The translations under genes were made by a program, and so were the position numbers. This document shows positions 52,890-60,531 of a stretch of 64,000 nt of DNA, piece by piece. Origin of the DNA: Bryobacterales bacterium (GTDB taxonomy: Bacteria; Acidobacteriota; Terriglobia; Bryobacterales; Bryobacteraceae); the NCBI GenBank assembly GCA_025463005.1, contig JAOAPR010000155.1, positions 1-64,000 of the forward strand. The letters run 5' to 3'. How positions within the stretch are numbered: the first letter of the stretch is position 1; the number at the start of each line of letters is the position of its first letter. The notes below the pieces were generated by a model that was not told the DNA's origin, did no database searches, and saw only the letters and a program-made list of their open reading frames with translations.

Positions 52890-55800
52890 ATGATTCGCTG
52901 GCTCTTCGCCGTTGCGCTTACTTGCGTTCCCCTCGCTCAAGGCGCCGTAACGGGACGAATCACAGGCTCCGTAAAGGACGTCAGTGGTGGAGCGATCCCC
53001 GGGGCCGTGCTGACCGCCACGAACACCGCTCAGAACGTCCAAATCAAGACCACCACGGATGCCAAGGGGGACTATGCGTTCCCCAGCCTCCCGGTAGGAA
53101 ACTATGAGGTCCAATGTGCGTCCCGCGGTTTCCGCACCGAGAAGCGAATCGGCCTGGTGATTGACGCGAACGCTGCCGTCCAATTGGATCTAACCCTGGA
53201 GTTAGCCCAACACACAGACGAGATCACGGTTTCGGATACCACCGAACAGGTTCACGTGGAAACTGTGAGCACGCAATTGGGCGATGTCGTCACGGGCAAG
53301 CAGATGACCACGGTGGCCCTGAACGGCCGTAGTTTCACCGATCTGCTTGCGCTCCAGCCGGGTATCGTGCCCACGACCACTCAAGACCCCGAGTCGATCG
53401 TGATGGCAGGAGCCTCGGTGGCGATCCAGCCCTCGGGGACGCTCAATCCTGGCAACCAGTCCATTAGTGGCCAACGCGAGGACTCGAATGGGTTTCTAGT
53501 CAACGGGGGCGATGTCAAAGAACTAATGAACGGTGGAACTTCGGTAGTGCCGAATCTCGATTCCATCGCCGAATTCCGGATTCTAACGAACAACTTCGAC
53601 GCCGAGTATGGAAATTACGCGGGCGGAGTGGTCAACGTGATCACCAAATCCGGCTCCAATCAGCTTCATGGTAGCGGCTTTGAGTTCCTGCGCAATACCT
53701 CCCTGGATGCCCGCAACTTCTTTTCACCTGAGCGCAGCTTCTATCGCCAGAACCAGTTCGGTGGGACACTGGGAGGGCCCATAAAACAGAACAAACTGTT
53801 TTTCTTCGGCGACTATCAGGGCACCCGCCAGAGCCAGGGGCTCGATACCGGATTGATTGCCGTTCCCACCCTTGATGAGCGAAACGGAATCATCCCCGGC
53901 TTGACGGGCGAAGTGAGTGGCCCGTATCTCGCCGACCTCCTCACCCAAAAACTCGGATACACCGTCACAGCCAACGAGCCGTACTCCAGCGTTTTCCCGA
54001 ACGGCGTCATTCCGCAGCGCGTCTGGTCGGAACCCGCCAAGCACCTCCTGGCGTTTATCCCGAAGCCGAACATCGGAGATTCCAGTTTTGCCACCGGCGC
54101 GTTTGGAAAGATTCTGCACGATAACAAAGGCAGCGGCCGCGTGGATGGTAATAGTGACCGGTGGGGACAGCTGACAGCATATTACTACCTCGACAACTAT
54201 AACTTGGATAATCCTTATCCCACTGGTCAGGGCGGGGCGAATGTCCCCGGGTTTTCCGCATTGAACGCAGGACGCTCCCAGCTCATCAACCTGTCTCAGA
54301 CCAGAACCTTCGGGCCCACCGCCGTTAATGAAATCCGTCTGAGCTTTATGCGAAGCTTCAACAATGTCGGCAAGCCCGTCGGGGGAGTCGGTCCGAGCTT
54401 GGCCTCACAGGGTTTTGTTACGAGTTCAGGGACTCCAGGGATTGTTCCGCTCGCGCCCGACATCGAAGGCATCGAGAACGTCACTTTAAGTTCAGTGACC
54501 TTCGGAACGCCAACCACAAATTTGACACAGGCCAACAATACCTACGCGGCATCGGACAACTTTTCCAAGGTTCTCGGCGCCCATACCATGAAAACCGGTT
54601 TCCAGTTGAGCTATGAGCAGGTGAATGTCAATCCGAATCCGACCTTCAACGGCGCGTTCACTTTCTACGGATCAGAAACCGGTTCGGATATCGCCGACTT
54701 CCTGATCGGAGTTTCGACCAAATACAACCAAGCGGATTCGCAGACGTATTACGGGCGCCACAAGTACGCCTCAGCGTTTTACCAAGACAGTTGGCGGGCG
54801 ACCTCAAGTCTAACCCTGAATTTTGGGCTTCGATGGGATCTGATGCAGTACTGGTCAGAAAAGTACAACCAGATTCCGACCTTTAATCTGGGTCAGCAGT
54901 CGAAGGTCTTTCCTGACGCGCCTAGGGGCCTGGTTTATCCGACCGACGAGGGAGTTCCGAATACCTTGGTCCCGCAAGGAAACCGTTTCGCCCCGCGTTT
55001 CGGAATCGCCTACTCACCGTCCACATCAGGCGGACTCCTTGGCAAGATCATCGGGGGACCGGGCAAAACCAGTATTCGTGCAGGGTACGGAATGTTTTAC
55101 ACGGTGATTCAGGGCAACACGATTGCGATCGATGAACCGCAGCCGCCGTATGGTCTGAGTTACACGGGCAGCGGAACACTTTTCGCGACCCCCTTTATCG
55201 ATGCGGCGGATGGCAAAGTTCACACCCAGCCGTTTCCCTTGGTGTTCCCGCCGCTGAACACCACTGTTACGAATCCCACCAAGGGCATCGATTTTTCGCG
55301 CTTCCTTCCTCAGGCTGGAATGACCACCCCGTACCGCGGCAACACCTACCCCTATAACGAGAACTACTTCTTCGCGATCGAGCGTCAACTGGGGATGAAC
55401 ACCCTCGCAAGCGTCAGCTACGTCGGATCGCAGGCTCATCACCTGCTGCTGGTTTACTCGGCGAACCCCGGGAATCCGGCTCTTTGCGTGGCTCTGAGCA
55501 AGCCTAGCGCTGTTCTTCCCGGCACTCCGACATGTGGACTGGACGGCGAAGATACGACATATCACACCGTGGACGGTAGGACCATCCAGGGCACCCGCGG
55601 ACCATTCGGCCCCAATTTCAGCAATAACGATTTTCAAGGCAGCTTTGGAAACTCCAGCTACAATTCCTTGCAGGCGAGCATTCGTCACTCCGCCAACGGA
55701 CTCGATCTGATGCTGGCATACACCTACAGTAAATCGTTGGACCAGGCCTCGAGTATTTCTGACCCGGTTGATCCCTTCAACCACAAGCGGACACGCGCAC

Positions 55801-56369
55801 TTTCAGCATGGGATCTGACCGATAATCTGGTAGCAACATATTCCTATCAGTTTCCCTTTGATCGTTTCTCGAACCGGATGAAGCCTCTTACGCGTGGATG
55901 GCAAGTCTCTGGTATCACCCGGATCAGCTCGGGCTTCCCGGTTACAATATCCAGCGATCAGGACACTTCTCTGCAGGGAAGCTCGCCCAATGGCGTGAAT
56001 AACCACTTCATGGACTTGCCGGACTATACTCCGGGGAATCTCAATCTAAACGGCAATCCGCGGAACGGACTCCCGTATTTCAATACCGAGCTTTTCACCC
56101 GGGCGACTCTTGGCACTCCCGGATCGGCGTCGCGGCGGACGATTCATGGGCCCGGGATGCTGAACTTCGATATCTCCTTGATGAAATCGTTCAAGCTCAC
56201 CGAATCGAAAACGTTGCAATTCCGGTGGGAAACCTTCAACACGTTCAATCACGCACAGTTCTTTGGTCCCTCGGCGGTGAACGGGGACTTCGACAGCGGT
56301 CTTTTCGGACAGGTTGTCAAGGCCGCACCGCCACGACTGATGCAGCTCGCGCTGAAGTTTACGTTCTGA
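52890..56369 (+). CDS. TonB-dependent receptor, Oar-like, with carboxypeptidase-regulatory-like domain
   Basis: This outer-membrane protein is about 1159 residues. A signal peptide (MIRWLFAVALTCVPLAQG) precedes an N-terminal Ig-like domain (VTGRITGSVKDVSGGAIPGAVLTATN...). The plug domain has VSTQLGDVVTGKQMTTVALNGRSFTDLLALQPG and EYGNYAGGVVNVITKSGSNQLHGSGFEFLRN, and a long beta-barrel ends in an aromatic residue (ALKFTF). This is the large acidobacterial family probably importing plant or microbial oligosaccharides. I start at 52890, where the signal peptide begins; the ORF track starts 31 codons earlier. The AGGA before the ATG has almost no spacer. Confidence 0.93.
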   Translation: MIRWLFAVALTCVPLAQGAVTGRITGSVKDVSGGAIPGAVLTATNTAQNVQIKTTTDAKGDYAFPSLPVGNYEVQCASRGFRTEKRIGLVIDANAAVQLDLTLELAQHTDEITVSDTTEQVHVETVSTQLGDVVTGKQMTTVALNGRSFTDLLALQPGIVPTTTQDPESIVMAGASVAIQPSGTLNPGNQSISGQREDSNGFLVNGGDVKELMNGGTSVVPNLDSIAEFRILTNNFDAEYGNYAGGVVNVITKSGSNQLHGSGFEFLRNTSLDARNFFSPERSFYRQNQFGGTLGGPIKQNKLFFFGDYQGTRQSQGLDTGLIAVPTLDERNGIIPGLTGEVSGPYLADLLTQKLGYTVTANEPYSSVFPNGVIPQRVWSEPAKHLLAFIPKPNIGDSSFATGAFGKILHDNKGSGRVDGNSDRWGQLTAYYYLDNYNLDNPYPTGQGGANVPGFSALNAGRSQLINLSQTRTFGPTAVNEIRLSFMRSFNNVGKPVGGVGPSLASQGFVTSSGTPGIVPLAPDIEGIENVTLSSVTFGTPTTNLTQANNTYAASDNFSKVLGAHTMKTGFQLSYEQVNVNPNPTFNGAFTFYGSETGSDIADFLIGVSTKYNQADSQTYYGRHKYASAFYQDSWRATSSLTLNFGLRWDLMQYWSEKYNQIPTFNLGQQSKVFPDAPRGLVYPTDEGVPNTLVPQGNRFAPRFGIAYSPSTSGGLLGKIIGGPGKTSIRAGYGMFYTVIQGNTIAIDEPQPPYGLSYTGSGTLFATPFIDAADGKVHTQPFPLVFPPLNTTVTNPTKGIDFSRFLPQAGMTTPYRGNTYPYNENYFFAIERQLGMNTLASVSYVGSQAHHLLLVYSANPGNPALCVALSKPSAVLPGTPTCGLDGEDTTYHTVDGRTIQGTRGPFGPNFSNNDFQGSFGNSSYNSLQASIRHSANGLDLMLAYTYSKSLDQASSISDPVDPFNHKRTRALSAWDLTDNLVATYSYQFPFDRFSNRMKPLTRGWQVSGITRISSGFPVTISSDQDTSLQGSSPNGVNNHFMDLPDYTPGNLNLNGNPRNGLPYFNTELFTRATLGTPGSASRRTIHGPGMLNFDISLMKSFKLTESKTLQFRWETFNTFNHAQFFGPSAVNGDFDSGLFGQVVKAAPPRLMQLALKFTF

Positions 56370-56385
56370 GCGCCGCGCAAGGTAG

Positions 56386-56391
56386 TATAGT
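56386..56391 (+). promoter_or_regulatory. TATAGT -10-like box six bases before the monoheme cytochrome
   Basis: TATAGT is followed by GAACCC and the GTG at 56398. It lies 16 bp after the receptor stop. No Shine-Dalgarno is visible. It may give a leaderless transcript separate from the receptor. Confidence 0.35.
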
Positions 56392-56397
56392 GAACCC

Positions 56398-57015
56398 GTG
56401 AACCCTTTGCGCTGGTTCTTTCTCGGGGTTTTCTCCGTGGGTGCAGTAGCGATCCTTATCGGCCTGGTCTTGATTCGCCAAGGCGAAGGATTCAGCGCAC
56501 GCGAGCAACCCACGGCCATGGAACGCTGGATCGCCCGGCAAGCCCGAGCCTTGGCGATGCCTGCGGAGGCGAAATCCAGGATGAACCCCATTCCTAACAG
56601 CCCTGAAGCGCTCGAAGAGGCTCGCGCGCATTGGTGCGACCATTGTTTCTCCTGCCACGCCAATGACGGCAGCGGAGATACGGTGATGGGAAAGCATCTG
56701 TATCCGCCGGCTCCCGATATGCGTCTGCCCACGACCCAGCAACTCACCGATGGAGAGCTGTTCTACATCATTCAGAACGGGATTCGCCTCACGGGAATGC
56801 CGGCCTGGGGAAGCGGATCTGCACACGACGAAGAGGACTCCTGGAAGCTGGTACACTTCATCCGGCATCTTCCGCAGATTACGCTGGAAGAAAAGAAGGC
56901 CATGGAGAAAATGAATCCAAAGAGTCCGGATGACCTTCGGGAAGAACAGGAAGAAGAAAGGTTTCTAAGAGGAGAAGAAAGTCATGATTCAACGCCGGAA
57001 CATCATCATCACTAG
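56398..57015 (+). CDS. Membrane-anchored monoheme cytochrome c with His-rich tail
   Basis: The 205-residue protein has an N-terminal membrane anchor (WFFLGVFSVGAVAILIGLVLI). A cytochrome domain follows with HWCDHCFSCHANDGSGDTVMGK (heme site 83-87) and an axial Met candidate in TGMPAWGSG. The C-terminus is Glu/Lys/Arg-rich and ends HDSTPEHHHH, a natural histidine cluster that could bind a metal. It starts at a GTG and overlaps the next gene by 32 bp in another frame, indicating coupled translation. Confidence 0.85.
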   Translation: MNPLRWFFLGVFSVGAVAILIGLVLIRQGEGFSAREQPTAMERWIARQARALAMPAEAKSRMNPIPNSPEALEEARAHWCDHCFSCHANDGSGDTVMGKHLYPPAPDMRLPTTQQLTDGELFYIIQNGIRLTGMPAWGSGSAHDEEDSWKLVHFIRHLPQITLEEKKAMEKMNPKSPDDLREEQEEERFLRGEESHDSTPEHHHH

Positions 57016-57337
57016 TTTGCTGACCCTGCTGCTGGCCTGCGCGGCGCAGATTTTCGCGCACGGCGGCTTCGAACACGTCACCGGAACGGTCGTGAAGCTG
57101 GAGAACAGCGTGTTGACGGTCAAGACCGACAAGGGAGACGTCGCGGTTCGAGTGGACTTTAAAACCGAGATCACCCGGAACAACAAACCTGCTCAATCGT
57201 CAGATTTGAAGCCGGGCGTTCGCGTAATTGTCGACGTCCCGGAGGACAGCAAGACCAAAGTCGCGCATTCCATCAAGCTCGGAACGGCTACCAATCTGGG
57301 AACTGCGCCAGCCGCCGCGCACGACGGTCACAAATAA
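56984..57337 (+). CDS. Small exported DUF5666-like beta-barrel protein
   Basis: The 117-residue protein has a signal peptide (LLTLLLACAAQIFA) and then HGGFEHVTGTVVKLENSVLTVKTDKGDVAVRVDFKTEITRNNKPA. This single OB-like barrel is reminiscent of DUF5666. It ends TAPAAAHDGHK. Cleavage after IFA leaves an N-terminal His, as in the DUF6152 proteins. The upstream cytochrome also ends in histidines, so the pair could share a metal-related role. The ATG lies within the cytochrome gene and has GGAGAAG upstream. Confidence 0.75.
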   Translation: MIQRRNIIITSLLTLLLACAAQIFAHGGFEHVTGTVVKLENSVLTVKTDKGDVAVRVDFKTEITRNNKPAQSSDLKPGVRVIVDVPEDSKTKVAHSIKLGTATNLGTAPAAAHDGHK

Positions 57338-57342
57338 TCGCG

Positions 57343-58089
57343 TCAGCCGGTGTGCGCCGTAACGGAGGCCGAGTTACGGTAGGCCATGAGCACCTCCGCT
57401 ACGCTGCCGATCTTCACCACTCGGCCGTGATCCAGCCAGAGGCCGCGGTCGCACAGGCGTTCCAGAGTGTCGAGAGCATGCGACACGCACAGGATGGACT
57501 TGCCCGCGTGCCGGAATTCCATAATCTTCTCCACGCATTTGCTGAAGAAATCCTGATCTCCGACCCCCAGGACCTCGTCGATGATCAACAGCTCCGGGTC
57601 CACATTGATCGCCACCGAGAAGGCCAGACGCATGACCATGCCGGAGGAGTAGGTTCGCAGCGGCTCGTCGATGAACCCGCCCAGTTCGGAGAATTCCACG
57701 ATCTGGTCGAATCGTTCCCTCACCTGGCGGCGGGTCAGCCCCAACAGGCTGGCTTTAATGCGAAGGTTCTCGGCTCCGGTCAGGTCGGGATGGAAGCCCG
57801 ATCCGAGCTCGAGCAAGGCCTCCACGCGCCCGCCGATGCTGACACGTCCATCGCTTGGATCGCACAGGCTGGTGGCAATGTTGAGCAGAGTACTCTTCCC
57901 CGCGCCGTTGGAGCCGACCACGGCCATGCTCTCACCGTGTTCGAGCGTGAACGACACATCGCGGAGCGCGTAAAAGCGCTCGCGCGACTCCGGGCGCAAC
58001 ACGTGCTTTAGCCGGTCGCGCAGAAGCATCCGGCCGCCGTGCCGATAGAAGTACTTGGATACGCCCTGGAACTCTAAAACAGCCGTCAT
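57343..58089 (-). CDS. ABC transporter ATPase, polysaccharide-export (Wzt/TagH) type
   Basis: The 248-residue ATPase has Walker A VVGSNGAGKSTLLN, signature LRTYSSGMVMRLAFSV, Walker B ELLIIDEVLGVGD and a switch His in LCVSHALD. The start VLEFQGVSKYFYRHG and the long GRVSIGGRVEALLELGSGFHPDLTG segment are typical of O-antigen or teichoic-acid exporters. No permease or glycan-synthesis gene is nearby, so it is an orphan ATPase here. Its stop lies 5 bp from the convergent DUF5666-like gene. Confidence 0.9.
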   Translation of the reverse strand: MTAVLEFQGVSKYFYRHGGRMLLRDRLKHVLRPESRERFYALRDVSFTLEHGESMAVVGSNGAGKSTLLNIATSLCDPSDGRVSIGGRVEALLELGSGFHPDLTGAENLRIKASLLGLTRRQVRERFDQIVEFSELGGFIDEPLRTYSSGMVMRLAFSVAINVDPELLIIDEVLGVGDQDFFSKCVEKIMEFRHAGKSILCVSHALDTLERLCDRGLWLDHGRVVKIGSVAEVLMAYRNSASVTAHTG

Positions 58090-58176
58090 GAAGCTGCAAA
58101 ATCCAAGCCTTCATTGTAAGCGATCCGCTCGAAATCGCCTGTATTGTTGATGGCCTTCTCCGGACTCTTTCAGTGT

Positions 58177-58205
58177 TTGACTTCGCTCCTTCAGCGCGGT
58201 ACGAT
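58177..58205 (+). promoter_or_regulatory. Sigma70-like promoter for the DUF6152 operon, leaderless
   Basis: TTGACT (58177-58182) and TACGAT (58200-58205) are exactly 17 bases apart. The ATG at 58213 begins seven nt after the -10 box, so transcription would start at the start codon. This is the best-formed example of the leaderless arrangement in the window. Confidence 0.6.
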
Positions 58206-58212
58206 ACCGGCG

Positions 58213-58632
58213 ATGCAACGCTTAAAGGCAGAAGTGTGTGCTATGAGAAGAGGATATCTGGGGGCAGCATTGGCCTGCATCGGCGTGCTATTTGTCGCAA
58301 CGCCCACTTGGGCCCATCATTCATTCGCAGCCGAATACGATTCGAACCAGCTGATCACGCTCACCGGCAAAATCACCAAAGTGGAGTGGACTAACCCCCA
58401 CATCTACATCCATATCGATGTTCCGGAGGGCGGCAAAGTCATCACCTGGGCGCTCGAAGGCTATCCGCCAAACACGCTCAAACGGACCGGATTTCCGCGC
58501 GACGTGTTGAAGGAAGGCGACACCATCACGATCACGGCCTATAAATCTAAAGACGGTTCGAATACCGGCGCCGGGCGCGAAGTCACTTTCCCCGATGGCA
58601 GCAAGAAGTTCGCTGGGCCCGTCGGCCGCTAA
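58213..58632 (+). CDS. DUF6152-family exported protein (copy 3)
   Basis: The protein is about 139 residues, with a signal peptide ending VATPTWA, then HHSFAAEYDSNQLITLTGKITKVEWTNPHIYIHIDV. LKEGDTITITAYKSKDGSNTGAGREV follows. It is close to copy 1 (HHSFAAEYDS, LTG, VEW-NPH). I choose the ATG at 58213 because a promoter is placed to make it a leaderless start; 58243 is the alternative and is the better signal-peptide start. It leads a four-gene operon with the PDLSGTW protein and CDRxC paralogs C and D. Confidence 0.82.
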   Translation: MQRLKAEVCAMRRGYLGAALACIGVLFVATPTWAHHSFAAEYDSNQLITLTGKITKVEWTNPHIYIHIDVPEGGKVITWALEGYPPNTLKRTGFPRDVLKEGDTITITAYKSKDGSNTGAGREVTFPDGSKKFAGPVGR

Positions 58633-58656
58633 GCCCTGCTCCCATCTGAGGTTTCC

Positions 58657-59505
58657 ATGACAAAATTCGCTAGTTCTTTCATAGCGGTTGCGGCCGCCAG
58701 CCTGCTGATTTCGCTCCCGGGTTTCGGGCAAGGCCAGGGAAAGGGCAAAGGGAAGGGCGCAGCTCCCAAGGGACCGACTGCCGTGGTTCACAAACCCATT
58801 CCGCGCATGCCGGACGGCAAACCGGACCTGAGCGGCACATGGCAGGGCGGCGGCGTGAGCATCACCGGCGAAGACGGCGCTCCCCCGCTGAATCCGCTTC
58901 CTCCGATCGATAACCATCCGGTCAACCGCCAGCCTCTGACCTATAAGCCTGAGTTCGACGCGGTTCGCAACGCCAAGAATTACACCACGCTCGACGATCC
59001 CACGCTGTACTGTCTGCTGCCCGGTATCCCGCGCATCGTGGGCATGCCCATGCCGATGGAGTTCGTCCAGACTCCCAAGATGATCGCGATCCTGTATGAA
59101 TCCTTCCGCGCCTGGCGCCGCATCCCGATCGGCGACACCCTCAAGCATCCGGATGACATCACGCCCACCTGGATGGGCGACTCAGTTGGGAAATGGGAAG
59201 GCGACACGTTGGTGGTGGACACCATCGGCTTCAACGATAAAACTTGGATTGCCGGCACCGGCACCACCCACACCGAGCGAATGCACGTGGTGGAGCGCTA
59301 CACGTTAAACGACGACGGCAGCATGAGTTGGGAAGCCAAGGTGGACGATCCAGGTGCGCTGGCAGCGCCGTATGTCACGGGCGGCGTGTTGCGGGCGCCT
59401 ATCGGCGTGCGGGTCGAGGAGTACGAGTGCATCGAGAATAATCCCGATCCCAGCCATATGAAGAAGGCCGCAGAGCTCGAAACCAAGGGTAAGGGGAAAC
59501 AGTAA
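58657..59505 (+). CDS. Exported PDLSGTW-type protein of unknown function
   Basis: The 282-residue protein has a signal peptide (ending PGFGQ), a short Gly/Lys stretch (GQGKGKGKGAAPKG) and then MPDGKPDLSGTWQGGG. The later segment PTWMGDSVGKWEGDTLVVDTIGFNDKTW follows, with HTERMHVVERY. The order and these two motifs recur in acidobacterial proteins encoded beside DUF6152, but I know no assigned function. It ends in KGKGKQ. The stop overlaps the next ATG by one base (TAATG), so translation is coupled to paralog C. Confidence 0.72.
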   Translation: MTKFASSFIAVAAASLLISLPGFGQGQGKGKGKGAAPKGPTAVVHKPIPRMPDGKPDLSGTWQGGGVSITGEDGAPPLNPLPPIDNHPVNRQPLTYKPEFDAVRNAKNYTTLDDPTLYCLLPGIPRIVGMPMPMEFVQTPKMIAILYESFRAWRRIPIGDTLKHPDDITPTWMGDSVGKWEGDTLVVDTIGFNDKTWIAGTGTTHTERMHVVERYTLNDDGSMSWEAKVDDPGALAAPYVTGGVLRAPIGVRVEEYECIENNPDPSHMKKAAELETKGKGKQ

Positions 59506-60524
59506 TGCGCGCCAGCGTTGGGCTGGCCGCTGTACTTGTTCTCGCGAGCAGCGTGGCCGGCCAAGGCCGGGGAGGCCGAGGCAACGCAGCACCCCCGGCC
59601 CCGGGCCCGTGCGATCGTCCCTGTCTCGAAGGGTTCGTCAACCAATATCTGGATTCTCTGGTGGCGCACAACGCGTTCGGGCTTCCGCTCGCTCAGAAGG
59701 TCAGGTTCAGCGAGAATGACCAGCTTCTCGATCTTGGCGACGGGCTGTGGAACGTCACCACCGATCTGGGTACCTACAAGCTGTATGTGAGCGATCCTCA
59801 GAGCGGCCAGGTTGGCTTTTTCGGAACGGTCCGGGAGAACGGCAGGCCGACGGCGCTTGCTGTGCGGCTGAAAGTGGACAACCGCAAGATCAGCGAGATC
59901 GAGACACTGGTGTATCGAGCGAGCGCCGGTCCCCCTCCGGGCGGCCGCGGAGGGCGTAGCGGCGATGCGAAGGCTCCGCCTCCTCCACCACCTCCGCCGA
60001 CAGGCGCCGCCGCGCTGGAGGAAATGAAGGTGGATCCGGTATTCCTCGAGATCGTGCCAGCCGATCAGCGCGTTTCGCGCGAGGAACTGGTAAAACGCGC
60101 TAACACCTATTTCGACGCGATCGAGCAGGGAAACGCTCCCGCGGCCGCTTTCGACCCGCAATGCAATCGTGTCGATAACGGAGTGAAAGTAGCGCCCAAC
60201 TGCGCTGAACAGATCAATTCCAAGGTACTGAGCTACATCCAAACGGTCTATCCGCGCCGTCCTGTCGTCGTGGACGAGGAACGGCAACTGGTCTTCGGAT
60301 TTTTCATGTTCCAGCAGCCGGGCGACCTGCTTTCCGTAGAATCGCCGGGACGCGGAAACTACAAATTCCCGGATTCCGCCACCCAGCCGGGGTTTACCGA
60401 GGTCGCACAATTGTTCAGGATCAAAGACGGCAAGATTCGCAAAATGGAAGCGCTGACATTAGCCGTGCCATACGGCACACCGAACCCATTCTTTAACGAC
60501 GATTGGCGCCGGCCAAAGAAATAG
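59505..60524 (+). CDS. Exported CDRxC-family protein, paralog C
   Basis: The 339-residue protein has a signal peptide (to about residue 20), a Gly/Pro-rich stretch and then CDRPCLEGFVNQYLDSLVAHN. LYVSDPQSGQVGFFGTVRENGRPTALAVRLKVDNRKISEIETLVYR follows. A linker rich in Pro and Gly (PPPGGRGGRSG...PPPPPPPPTG) precedes the second half with IQTVYPRRPVVVDEERQLVFGFFMF. Compared with A and B, the CMEQFKSG box is replaced and the second half has the YPRR form. Function is unknown. Confidence 0.75.
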   Translation: MRASVGLAAVLVLASSVAGQGRGGRGNAAPPAPGPCDRPCLEGFVNQYLDSLVAHNAFGLPLAQKVRFSENDQLLDLGDGLWNVTTDLGTYKLYVSDPQSGQVGFFGTVRENGRPTALAVRLKVDNRKISEIETLVYRASAGPPPGGRGGRSGDAKAPPPPPPPPTGAAALEEMKVDPVFLEIVPADQRVSREELVKRANTYFDAIEQGNAPAAAFDPQCNRVDNGVKVAPNCAEQINSKVLSYIQTVYPRRPVVVDEERQLVFGFFMFQQPGDLLSVESPGRGNYKFPDSATQPGFTEVAQLFRIKDGKIRKMEALTLAVPYGTPNPFFNDDWRRPKK

Positions 60525-60531
60525 GAATCAC

